The notes beneath the pieces are model-generated. The model did no database searches, was not told where the DNA came from, and saw nothing but the letters and a program-made list of their open reading frames with translations. 64,000 nt of DNA, from the NCBI RefSeq assembly GCF_041080625.1, contig NZ_CP163518.1, positions 930,001 to 994,000 of the forward strand. Reading direction: 5' to 3'. This document shows, piece by piece, positions 42,724 to 50,101 of this stretch. Each line of letters starts with the position of its first letter. Within the stretch, counting starts at the first letter, position 1. The translations under genes were made by a program, and so were the position numbers. Source of the stretch: Streptomyces sp. CG1 (lineage in GTDB: Bacteria; Actinomycetota; Actinomycetes; Streptomycetales; Streptomycetaceae).

Positions 42724-43787
42724 CCACACAGAGCGGTACCACCGAAGCCAAGGCATCGAACGGCTTCGACGAGATCACCATCCTCTGGATCTCGGAGGGC
42801 ATGAGCTGCGACGGCGACACCGTGTCGCTGACCGCCGCGGGACAGCCGTCCATCGAGGACGTGGTCCTCGGCCTCATCCCGGGCCTGCCGAAGGTGAACC
42901 TCGTCAACAAGGTGCTCTCGCCCAGCCTGGGCGGTGAGGACTTCCTGGCTCCGTACCGGGCGGCGGCCCGTGGCGAGCTGGAGCCGTTCATCCTGGTGAT
43001 CGAGGGATCGATCCCGAACCAGAACATCATCGAGGGCGACGGCTACTGGACGTCGTTCGGCAACGACCCCGACACCGGCGAGCCGCAGACCCTGAACTCG
43101 TGGATCGACCAACTCGCGCCCCGGGCCTGGGCGGTGGTGGCCGCCGGGACCTGTGCGACGTTCGGCGGCATCCACGCGATGGCCGGCAACCCGACCGGCT
43201 GCATGGGCCTCGCGGACTACCTGGGCTGGGAGTTCAAGTCGCGCTCGGGGCTGCCGGTGGTCAACGTGCCCGGCTGTCCCATCCAGCCGGAGAACTTCAT
43301 GGAGACCCTGGTCTGGGTCCTGCAGCACGCGGCCGGTACCGCTCCCCCGCCGCCGCTGGACCACATGCTGCGTCCGCAGTGGCTGTTCGGGAAGACCGTC
43401 CACGAGGGCTGCGACCGGGCCGCGTACTACGAGCAGGCCGACTTCGCGAAGGACTACAACTCCCCCAAGTGCCAGGTGAAGGTGGGCTGCTGGGGTCCGG
43501 TCGTCAACTGCAACGTGCCCAAGCGCGGCTGGATGGCCGGCGTCGGCGGCTGCCCGAACGTCGGCGGGATCTGCATCGGCTGCACGATGCCGAGCTTCCC
43601 CGACGCCTTCATGCCGTTCATGGACGAACCCCCGGGCGGCACGCTGTCGACCCTGCTCGTCAAGCCGTACGGAGCCGTCGTCCGCCGACTGCGCGGCCTG
43701 ACCAACGACATGGTGAACCACGAGCCCAAGTGGCGCCACAACAAGCGCAGGCTCACCAGCGGTTACGACCCGCACTGGCGTGCCTGA
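42720..43787 (+). CDS. hhyS: Group 1h [NiFe]-hydrogenase small subunit
   Basis: 355 residues. No twin-arginine signal, so cytoplasmic or attached to the inner face of the membrane. Cys ligands of the proximal FeS cluster: EGMSCDGD (Cys30), AAGTCATFGG, VVNVPGCPIQPENF. Medial/distal clusters: VHEGCDRAAYY, CQVKVGCWGPVVNCN and GGCPNVGGICIGCTMP. The combination is that of the high-affinity, oxygen-tolerant enzymes of Streptomyces and Mycobacterium that oxidise H2 at atmospheric levels. It passes electrons from the large subunit toward the respiratory chain. 63 bp precede the large-subunit gene. Confidence 0.93.
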   Translation: MTTQSGTTEAKASNGFDEITILWISEGMSCDGDTVSLTAAGQPSIEDVVLGLIPGLPKVNLVNKVLSPSLGGEDFLAPYRAAARGELEPFILVIEGSIPNQNIIEGDGYWTSFGNDPDTGEPQTLNSWIDQLAPRAWAVVAAGTCATFGGIHAMAGNPTGCMGLADYLGWEFKSRSGLPVVNVPGCPIQPENFMETLVWVLQHAAGTAPPPPLDHMLRPQWLFGKTVHEGCDRAAYYEQADFAKDYNSPKCQVKVGCWGPVVNCNVPKRGWMAGVGGCPNVGGICIGCTMPSFPDAFMPFMDEPPGGTLSTLLVKPYGAVVRRLRGLTNDMVNHEPKWRHNKRRLTSGYDPHWRA

Positions 43788-43850
43788 CGCCGGCCCATCC
43801 CGTCCCACCGACGATCCGCCCGACCCGAACAGCGAGGGGCACCAGCGCAG

Positions 43851-45644
43851 ATGACGACCACCGAGTCCCGTGCCACAGGACGCAAACCCGCCCAGATCGT
43901 GGACATGTCCTGGGATCCGATCACCCGGATCATCGGCAACCTGGGTATCTACACGAAGATCGACTTCGCCAACCGGGAAGTCGTGGAGTGCCACAGCACC
44001 TCGTCGCTGTTCCGCGGCTATTCGGTGTTCATGAAGGGCAAGGACCCGCGTGACGCCGGGTTCATCACCTCGCGGATCTGCGGAATCTGCGGCGACAACC
44101 ACACCACCTGCTCCAACTACGCCCAGCAGATGGCCTACGGCGTCAAGCCGCCGAAGCTGGCCGAGCACATCACCAATCTCGGCGAGGCGGCGGAGTACAT
44201 CTTCGACCACACGATCTTCCAGGACAACCTGGTCTTCGTGGACTTCTGCGAGGCGATGGTCAAGGCCACCAACCCCGGTGTCCTGGCCCGCGCCGAACGC
44301 ACCGACGCACCCCGCGGGGACGTCCACGGCTACCGCACCGTCGCCGACATCATGAAGGCCTTCAACCCCTTCGAGGGCGAGGTCTACAAGGAGGCGCTGA
44401 AGGTCAGCCGGATCACCCGGGAGATGTTCTGCCTGATGGAGGGGCGGCACGTGCACCCGTCCACGATGTATCCGGGCGGGGTCGGCACGATGCCGCAGCC
44501 GAACACCTTCACCGACTACCTCAGCCGGCTGATGCGCGTCATCGACTTCATCAAGAAGGCGGTGGCGATGAACGACGACGTCTTCGACTTCTTCTACGAG
44601 GCGCTGCCCGGCTACGAGGAGGTCGGCAAGCGCCGTGTCCTGCTGGGCTGCTGGGGCGCCTTCCAGAACCCGGACGTGGTCGACTACCGCTACGCCACCA
44701 TGAACGAGTGGGGCCGGGCGATGTACGTCACCCCGGGCGTCATCGTGGACGGCGAACTGGTCACCAACAATCTGATCGACATCAACCTCGGGCTGCGCAT
44801 CATGCTGGGCAGCTCGTTCTACGAGGACTGGGTGAACGAGCAGCCGTTCGTCACCCACGACCCGCTCGGCAACCCCGTCGACATGCGCCACCCGTGGAAC
44901 CAGACCACGGTGCCGGTGCCGCAGAAGCGGGACTTCGACGGCAACTACAGCTGGGTGATGAGCCCGCGCTGGTACCACCCGCAGACCGGCGAGCACCTCG
45001 CCCTGGACACGGGCGGCGGGCCCCTCGCCCGGCTGTGGTCGACCGCGCTGAGCGGCCTGGTCGACACGCCGTACGTCAAGGCCACCGACGGCGGCATCCG
45101 GATCACCCTGCCCAAGGGTGAGAAGCTGCCGGAGACGACCCTGGAGTGGCGCATCCCGAAGTGGAGCAACACCCTCGAACGGGACCGCGCCCGGCCGTAC
45201 TTCATCGCCTACGCCGCCGCCATGGCCCTGCAGTTCTTGGAAGAGGCCATGGGGATGCTCAAGAGCGGCGACACGAAGGTGTTCGAGAACTTCGAGGTGC
45301 CGGACGAGGCGATCGGCTGCGGCTTCCACGAGGCGGTGCGCGGGGTCCTCTCCCACCACCTGGTGATCAGGGACAAGAAGATCGCCAACTACCACCCGTA
45401 CCCGCCGACCCCATGGAACGCCAGCCCCCGCGACCTCCACGGCACCCCGGGCCCGTACGAGGACGCCGTCCAGGGCCAGCCGATCTTCGAGGAGAACGGG
45501 CCGGACGACTTCAAGGGCGTCGACATCATGCGCACCGTGCGCAGCTTCGACCCCTGTCTGCCGTGCGGGGTCCACATGTACATGGGCAAGGGGAAGACCC
45601 TGACCACGGTGCACTCGCCGACGTACGGGGCGAACCATGGCTGA
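43851..45644 (+). CDS. hhyL: Group 1h [NiFe]-hydrogenase large subunit
   Basis: 597 residues. The NiFe site ligands are Cys77 and Cys80 in SRICGICGDNHTTC (L1) and Cys569 and Cys572 in DPCLPCGVH (L2). Start VDMSWDPITRIIGNLGIY and the L1 context place it in group 1h (formerly group 5). The 22 residues after His575 (MYMGKGKTLTTVHSP and onward) form the C-terminal peptide expected to be cut after Fe/Ni insertion by the protease encoded at 53333. It splits H2 into protons and electrons for persistence under starvation. The stop overlaps the NifU-like gene by 8 bp. Confidence 0.95.
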   Translation: MTTTESRATGRKPAQIVDMSWDPITRIIGNLGIYTKIDFANREVVECHSTSSLFRGYSVFMKGKDPRDAGFITSRICGICGDNHTTCSNYAQQMAYGVKPPKLAEHITNLGEAAEYIFDHTIFQDNLVFVDFCEAMVKATNPGVLARAERTDAPRGDVHGYRTVADIMKAFNPFEGEVYKEALKVSRITREMFCLMEGRHVHPSTMYPGGVGTMPQPNTFTDYLSRLMRVIDFIKKAVAMNDDVFDFFYEALPGYEEVGKRRVLLGCWGAFQNPDVVDYRYATMNEWGRAMYVTPGVIVDGELVTNNLIDINLGLRIMLGSSFYEDWVNEQPFVTHDPLGNPVDMRHPWNQTTVPVPQKRDFDGNYSWVMSPRWYHPQTGEHLALDTGGGPLARLWSTALSGLVDTPYVKATDGGIRITLPKGEKLPETTLEWRIPKWSNTLERDRARPYFIAYAAAMALQFLEEAMGMLKSGDTKVFENFEVPDEAIGCGFHEAVRGVLSHHLVIRDKKIANYHPYPPTPWNASPRDLHGTPGPYEDAVQGQPIFEENGPDDFKGVDIMRTVRSFDPCLPCGVHMYMGKGKTLTTVHSPTYGANHG

Positions 45645-46188
45645 TACCGGACGGCTGTCCGACCCGGCGGTGGAGGCGCGGCTCGCCCGGCTCGACGAGG
45701 TGCTGGCCGCGCTGGAGGCCGAGCCTGGCCCGGCCCTGGAGGCGGTGCGGCTGCTGACCGAGGTCTACGGCGAGGCGCTCGCCCGGGTGCTGGACCACGC
45801 GGACGAGCGGCTGCGGGAGCGGCTGGCCGACGACGAGCTGGCCGGGCATCTGCTGGTCCTGCACGGGATCCACCCGGAGTCCCCGGAGCGCCGGGCCGCT
45901 CGTGCGGTCGAGAAGCTGCGGCCCGCGGTGCGTGAGACCGGCGGTGACCTGGAGTGGGCCGGGGTCGAGGGACAGGTGGCGCGGGTGCGGCTGAGCTCCG
46001 GCGGCGGGTGCGGCTCCGGGTGCGGCGCCGGCTCGTCCGACGCCATCGAGGCGGTCCGGGCGGCGGTGCTGGCCGTCGCTCCCGAGCTGACCTCGGTGGA
46101 GACGGTGCCGGACGAGCGCCGGGCGGCACCGGCGTTCGTACCCCTGAGCACCATCAGAAGCCGGGCCGTGCCACAGAAGGCGCGGTGA
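45637..46188 (+). CDS. NifU-C-terminal-like protein of the hydrogenase operon
   Basis: 183 residues. The N-terminal ~110 residues are helical (LARLDEVLAALEAEPGPALE, LTEVYGEALARVLDHADERL). The C-terminal part resembles a NifU FeS-scaffold domain: LEWAGVEGQVARVRLSSGGG then CGSGCGAGSSDAIEAVRAAV. The usual CxxC is replaced by Cys-x3-Cys. It may supply or insert FeS clusters into the small subunit (inference). It overlaps both neighbours, so is translated with hhyL. Confidence 0.75.
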   Translation: MADTGRLSDPAVEARLARLDEVLAALEAEPGPALEAVRLLTEVYGEALARVLDHADERLRERLADDELAGHLLVLHGIHPESPERRAARAVEKLRPAVRETGGDLEWAGVEGQVARVRLSSGGGCGSGCGAGSSDAIEAVRAAVLAVAPELTSVETVPDERRAAPAFVPLSTIRSRAVPQKAR

Positions 46189-46775
46189 CCGTGGACGGAG
46201 CACTCGCCCGGGTCATCCGCTCCGCGGCCGAGCGGGCGGCGACCGCCGAGACCGAGGTCTGTGAGCTGTGCGCCGCCCGGGTCGCCGAGGAACACGCCCA
46301 CCTGTACGACATCGGTGCCGCCCGGGTGCGGTGCGTGTGCGGTCCCTGCTCGGTGCTGTTCGCCGACGACGCGGCGGGCCGCTACCGGCTGGTGCCCCGG
46401 CGGCGGCTGCGGCTGCCGCCGGTCGACACGGGGGTGCTGGGCGTCCCCGTGGGCCTGGTGTTCTTCGTGCCGCGGTCCGACGGCACGGTCACCGCGCAGG
46501 GACCGAGCCCGGCCGGGGCCATGCGCTGGGAGGTGGACGCGGCGGCCTGGCGGCGGCTGGCCGGCGCGGTCCCGCAGCTCGCGTCCATGACGCCCGACGT
46601 GGAGGCACTGCTGGTGAACACCGTGCGCGGCCTCGACGAACACTGGATCGTGCCGGTCGACGACTGCTACCGGATGATCGCCCTGGTCCGCCGCGAGTGG
46701 CGGGGGCTGTCCGGTGGCGGACGGGTCTGGCCGGCCGTAGAACAGTTCTTCAAGGAGCTCACCGAGCGGTCGTGA
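46185..46775 (+). CDS. DUF5947-like protein with Cys clusters
   Basis: 196 residues from GTG 46185, overlapping the previous stop (GTGA); GTG 46191 is an alternative. Two Cys pairs (VCELCAARV; RCVCGPCSVLF) suggest a zinc or FeS site near the N-terminus, separated by HAHLYDIGAARV. The rest is FVPRSDGTVTAQGPSPAGA, EALLVNTVRG and MIALVRREWRGLSGG. Found with group 1h hydrogenases in actinomycetes; function not established. Might be an electron-transfer or rubredoxin-like partner. Confidence 0.72.
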   Translation: MTVDGALARVIRSAAERAATAETEVCELCAARVAEEHAHLYDIGAARVRCVCGPCSVLFADDAAGRYRLVPRRRLRLPPVDTGVLGVPVGLVFFVPRSDGTVTAQGPSPAGAMRWEVDAAAWRRLAGAVPQLASMTPDVEALLVNTVRGLDEHWIVPVDDCYRMIALVRREWRGLSGGGRVWPAVEQFFKELTERS

Positions 46776-46795
46776 GACCCGGAAGGAGAACCGAC

Positions 46796-47002
46796 ATGGG
46801 CAGCATCCGAGTGGGCCGCCCCCAGGCGAAGCCCGACACGCCGTCCCACGTGCGCGGAATGCACCAGGGCAACCAGGGCCCGTACCAGCATCAGCCCGGA
46901 CACCACACGGACGGCACGTCCGACGCGCGCCGCTCCACCGGAATCCACTCCACACGGCATGACGCCCTGGTGCAGGACATGCCGAACATCTCCCCGGGAT
47001 GA
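46796..47002 (+). CDS. Small His/Gln-rich hydrophilic protein
   Basis: 68 residues from ATG 46796 with GGAAGGAG upstream. Rich in His, Gln, Gly and Asp: VRGMHQGNQGPYQHQPGHHT, then STGIHSTRHDALVQDMPNIS. No membrane segment, no Cys. The His content could bind Ni or another metal for hydrogenase maturation, but nothing proves this. Position within the operon supports a real gene. Confidence 0.6.
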   Translation: MGSIRVGRPQAKPDTPSHVRGMHQGNQGPYQHQPGHHTDGTSDARRSTGIHSTRHDALVQDMPNISPG

Positions 47003-47021
47003 GAGAGCAGGAAGTGACGCC

Positions 47022-47210
47022 ATGAACATGGGCAGGAGAAGCAGGACCGCGCGAGCGGGGATGACGGGGCGGCAGCTGCTGGTGGCGCAGATCGCGGCCG
47101 TCGGCAGCCTCTGCGCCGCCCTGTTCGTCAGGGAACTCCCGGGAATCCTGCGGGAGGTGCGCATCTACCGGATGACCGGTGGGCTGCGCGCCGGCCGCCG
47201 GTACCCGTAA
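47022..47210 (+). CDS. Small single-pass membrane protein of the hydrogenase operon
   Basis: 62 residues from ATG 47022. Basic start (MNMGRRSRTARAGMTGRQ), one hydrophobic segment (LLVAQIAAVGSLCAALFV), and a basic tail EVRIYRMTGGLRAGRRYP. Similar small proteins, possibly DUF6893, occur next to hydrogenase genes in Streptomyces. It might anchor the soluble hydrogenase to the membrane (inference). Confidence 0.58.
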   Translation: MNMGRRSRTARAGMTGRQLLVAQIAAVGSLCAALFVRELPGILREVRIYRMTGGLRAGRRYP

Positions 47211-47217
47211 GCCGCCG

Positions 47218-47559
47218 GTGCACGAGTTGTCGATCGCGACCGCGATCGTGGAACAGGCCGAGGAGATCGCCCGCGCGGACGGAGCGGACCGTGTGACCGC
47301 GGTGACCGTCCGCGTCGGGGAGCTGGCCGGGGTCGTGCCGGACGCGCTGCACTTCGCCTTCGAGGTGGCCCGCGACGGCACGGCACTCGCCGGGGCGCGG
47401 CTGGTCGTGGAGCAGGTGACCGCGCGGGCCTGGTGCGGCGGGTGTGCCGAGGAGTTCGCGGTCGGCATGCCGCCGTTCTTCTGGTGCCCGGGCTGCGACC
47501 GGCCCTCGCAGGAGCTGTGCAGCGGCCGGGAGCTGGAGATCTCGGGCCTCGAAGGGTGA
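47218..47559 (+). CDS. hypA: HypA nickel-insertion chaperone
   Basis: 113 residues from GTG 47218, seven bases after the previous stop; no Shine-Dalgarno, so coupled translation is likely. The N-terminal M-H-E (His2) is the nickel ligand of HypA. A zinc site is built by Cys73, Cys76, Cys90 and Cys93 (RAWCGGCAEEF; FFWCPGCDRP). With HypB it inserts Ni into HhyL. It is the last gene of the plus-strand operon, while all other hyp genes are on the opposite strand. Confidence 0.92.
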   Translation: MHELSIATAIVEQAEEIARADGADRVTAVTVRVGELAGVVPDALHFAFEVARDGTALAGARLVVEQVTARAWCGGCAEEFAVGMPPFFWCPGCDRPSQELCSGRELEISGLEG

Positions 47560-47563
47560 CCGA

Positions 47564-47592
47564 CCCGGCCCCGGCCTGAGGGCGGGGCCGGG
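47564..47592. terminator. Bidirectional terminator between hypA and hypE
   Basis: CCCGGCCCCG and CGGGGCCGGG form a perfect 10-bp stem with a 9-nt loop, exactly between the convergent stops at 47559 and 47600. It should end both hydrogenase operons. Confidence 0.75.
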
Positions 47593-47599
47593 CAGCCGC

Positions 47600-48673
47600 T
47601 CAGCAGATGCGGGGCAGTTGCTCCCCGAGCGGCAGGTCCACCACGCGGGTGCCACCGAGGCCGGTGGCGACGACCACCATGCCCGGGTGATCCTCGACGC
47701 ACTCCCCGATGATCGCCGCGCCGCCGCCCTGCGGATGGTCGCGCATCGCCGCGAGAACGGCCTCGGCGTGCCGCGGGGGTACGAAGGCGACGAGCCGGCC
47801 CTCGTTGGCCACGTACAGCGGGTCCAGGCCGAGGAAGCCGCAGGCGTTCGCGACCTCGTCGGGGACCGGAATGGCCCGCTCGCGCAGCCGGACCCCGGTG
47901 CCGGAGGCGCGGGCGATCTCGTTCAGGGACGCGCCGAGCCCGCCCCGGGTCGGGTCGCGCAGGACGTGGATGTCCTTCGTGACCGTCAGCATCGCCGCCA
48001 CGAGGCCGGCCAGCGGCGCGGTGTCGGAGGCGATCTCGATGCCGAACTCCAGGCCCTCCCGGACGCTCATGACGGCCACGCCGTGCAGCCCGATGGGGCC
48101 GCTGACGAGGACGGCGTCGCCCGGCCGGGCGCGCTGCGGGCGGATGTCGACGCCGTCGGGCACCAGGCCGACGCCGGCGGTGGTGACGTAGACGCCGTCG
48201 CCGTGCCCGGACTCGACCACTTTGGTGTCGCCGGTGGCGATGGTGACGCCCGCGGCCTCGGCCGCCGCGCCCATCGCGCGCGCGATCCGGCCGACCACGT
48301 CCAGTTCCACGCCCTCCTCCAGGACGAAGGCCGTGGACAGGTAGGCGGGCCGGGCGCCGCTCATCGCCAGGTCGTTCACGGTGCCGTTGACGGCGAGGTC
48401 GCCGAGGCTGCCGCCGGGGAAGAACAGCGGCCGTACGACGTAGGAGTCGGTGGAGAAGGCCAGCCGGGCGCCGCCGAGGTCGAAGACGGCCGAGTCGGTG
48501 AGGGCGGCCAGGGTGGGGTTGCCGTAGGCGGGGGCGAAGACCTGCTCGATCAGTTCCGCGGACAGGGCGCCGCCTCCGCCGTGGCCCATGACGACGACCG
48601 GCTGGTCGCGCAGGGGTGCGGGGCAGGTCCAGTTCGCGGGGTCGACGGCCGCTTCGGTAGCCGTGTCAGCCAA
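47600..48673 (-). CDS. hypE: HypE, cyanide-ligand synthesis
   Basis: 357 residues. The start appears to be TTG 48673, overlapping the hypD stop by 8 bp, with GAGGAG ten bases before. PurM-like ATPase: [58 protein letters not shown]. It ends in PRIC, so Cys357 is the residue that carries the carbamoyl group dehydrated to cyanide. Works with HypF, delivers CN to HypCD. Confidence 0.95.
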   Translation of the reverse strand: MADTATEAAVDPANWTCPAPLRDQPVVVMGHGGGGALSAELIEQVFAPAYGNPTLAALTDSAVFDLGGARLAFSTDSYVVRPLFFPGGSLGDLAVNGTVNDLAMSGARPAYLSTAFVLEEGVELDVVGRIARAMGAAAEAAGVTIATGDTKVVESGHGDGVYVTTAGVGLVPDGVDIRPQRARPGDAVLVSGPIGLHGVAVMSVREGLEFGIEIASDTAPLAGLVAAMLTVTKDIHVLRDPTRGGLGASLNEIARASGTGVRLRERAIPVPDEVANACGFLGLDPLYVANEGRLVAFVPPRHAEAVLAAMRDHPQGGGAAIIGECVEDHPGMVVVATGLGGTRVVDLPLGEQLPRIC

Positions 48674-49811
48674 CGGTGTTCAGCTCCTCCCGAGGGATGC
48701 GGGATCCCCGCTGTGCCGGGCCGTCGGTCATCCGACGGTAGAGGTAATAGGCCGCGCAGGCGCCCTCGTTGGAGACCATGGTGGCGCCGAGCGGGGTGCG
48801 TGGGGTGCAGGCGGTGCCGAAGGCCTCGCACTCGGTCGGCTTGATCAGCCCCTGCAGCACCTCGCCGGCGCGGCACACGGCGGGCTCCTCGGTGCGGATC
48901 CCGGTGACGTCGAAGCGGTGCTCGGCGTCATAGGCCCGGTAGGCCTCGGACAGCCGCCAGCCGCTGGCGGGGATGGGGCCGATGCCGCGCCAGTTGCGGT
49001 CGGTGACCTCGAAGACCTCCTCCAGCATGCTCAGGGCCGCCGGGTTGCCCTGCTCGCGTACGGCACGCGGGTAGGCGTTCTCCACGCGGTGCTCGCCGCG
49101 CTCCAGCTGGTGGACGGCGCGTCGGATGCCCTCGAGGATGTCCAGCGGCTCGAAGCCGGTCACGACGACGGGCACGCGATGCCGGTCGGCCAGCTCGGGG
49201 TACTCGGCCATACCCATCACGCTGCACACGTGCCCGGCGGCGAGGAAGGCCTGCACCCGGCACTGAGGTGCCGTCATGATGGCCTCGATCGCGGGTGGGA
49301 CCCGGACATGGGAGACCAGCAGGCTGAAGTTGCCGAGGCCGAGCCGGCGGGCCTGGTGGACGGCCATCGCGTTGGCGGGGGCGGTCGTCTCGAAGCCGAT
49401 GGCGAAGAACACGACCTGACGGTCCGGGTTCTTGCGGGCGAGGGCGAGCGCGTCCAGAGGCGAGTACACCACGCGTACGTCGCCGCCCTCGCCCTTGACC
49501 CGGAACAGGTCGCGGTCGGTGCCGGGCACGCGCAGCATGTCCCCGAAGGAACAGAAGATCACTTCGCGGCGGGCGGCGATCTCCAGGGCTTTGTCGATGA
49601 CGTCGAGCGGCGTGACACACACCGGACAGCCGGGGCCGTGGATCAACTCCACTTCATCTGGCAGGAGTTGGTCGATGCCGTGCCGGATGATGGAGTGGGT
49701 CTGACCGCCGCACACCTCCATCAGCGCCCAGGGCCGGGTGACCGTGGCACGGATCTCGTCCAGCAACCGGCGTGCCAGGTCGGGGTCGTTGAACTCGTCG
49801 ATGTACTTCAC
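48666..49811 (-). CDS. hypD: HypD, Fe(CN)2CO assembly scaffold
   Basis: 381 residues from GTG 49811, overlapping hypC. Redox and iron-binding motifs: [48 protein letters not shown], and the C-terminal 4Fe-4S Cys ([32 protein letters not shown]). It carries the iron with HypC while CN and CO are added. Confidence 0.95.
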   Translation of the reverse strand: MKYIDEFNDPDLARRLLDEIRATVTRPWALMEVCGGQTHSIIRHGIDQLLPDEVELIHGPGCPVCVTPLDVIDKALEIAARREVIFCSFGDMLRVPGTDRDLFRVKGEGGDVRVVYSPLDALALARKNPDRQVVFFAIGFETTAPANAMAVHQARRLGLGNFSLLVSHVRVPPAIEAIMTAPQCRVQAFLAAGHVCSVMGMAEYPELADRHRVPVVVTGFEPLDILEGIRRAVHQLERGEHRVENAYPRAVREQGNPAALSMLEEVFEVTDRNWRGIGPIPASGWRLSEAYRAYDAEHRFDVTGIRTEEPAVCRAGEVLQGLIKPTECEAFGTACTPRTPLGATMVSNEGACAAYYLYRRMTDGPAQRGSRIPREELNTVG

Positions 49812-50098
49812 CGGGCCTCACTCCCGCTCTCCTGCCGGGCCGCCTGCTCCCAGGCGTCCCCGAACTCCTCCTCCAGCAGCCCCAGTTGCTCGAACAGTTC
49901 CAGGGACGCCCGGGCCGACTCCTCGTCCAGTCGCTGCAGGGCGAACCCGACGTGGACGATGACGTACTCCCCCACCCGTACGTCGGGCACATACTCCAGG
50001 CACGCCTGTTTTCGCACTCCGCCGAAGTCGATCAGCCCGGTCATGGGGTCGGCGCGATGGTCGATGGACACGACCTTGCCGGGCACTGCCAGACACAT
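49808..50098 (-). CDS. hypC: HypC chaperone
   Basis: 96 residues. N-terminal [12 protein letters not shown] with Cys2, the iron-binding residue of HypC, and [38 protein letters not shown]. It escorts the Fe(CN)2CO unit from HypD to HhyL. Overlaps hypD by four bases; starts three bases after the hypF stop. Confidence 0.95.
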   Translation of the reverse strand: MCLAVPGKVVSIDHRADPMTGLIDFGGVRKQACLEYVPDVRVGEYVIVHVGFALQRLDEESARASLELFEQLGLLEEEFGDAWEQAARQESGSEAR

Positions 50099-50101
50099 GG
50101 G

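Noticed and set aside
42624..45638. 1004-residue open frame on the minus strand across the hydrogenase subunit genes
   Set aside because: It is the antisense shadow of hhyS and hhyL, which carry all catalytic motifs; its composition (Val/Asp/Arg/His-rich, no domain) is typical of high-GC shadow frames.
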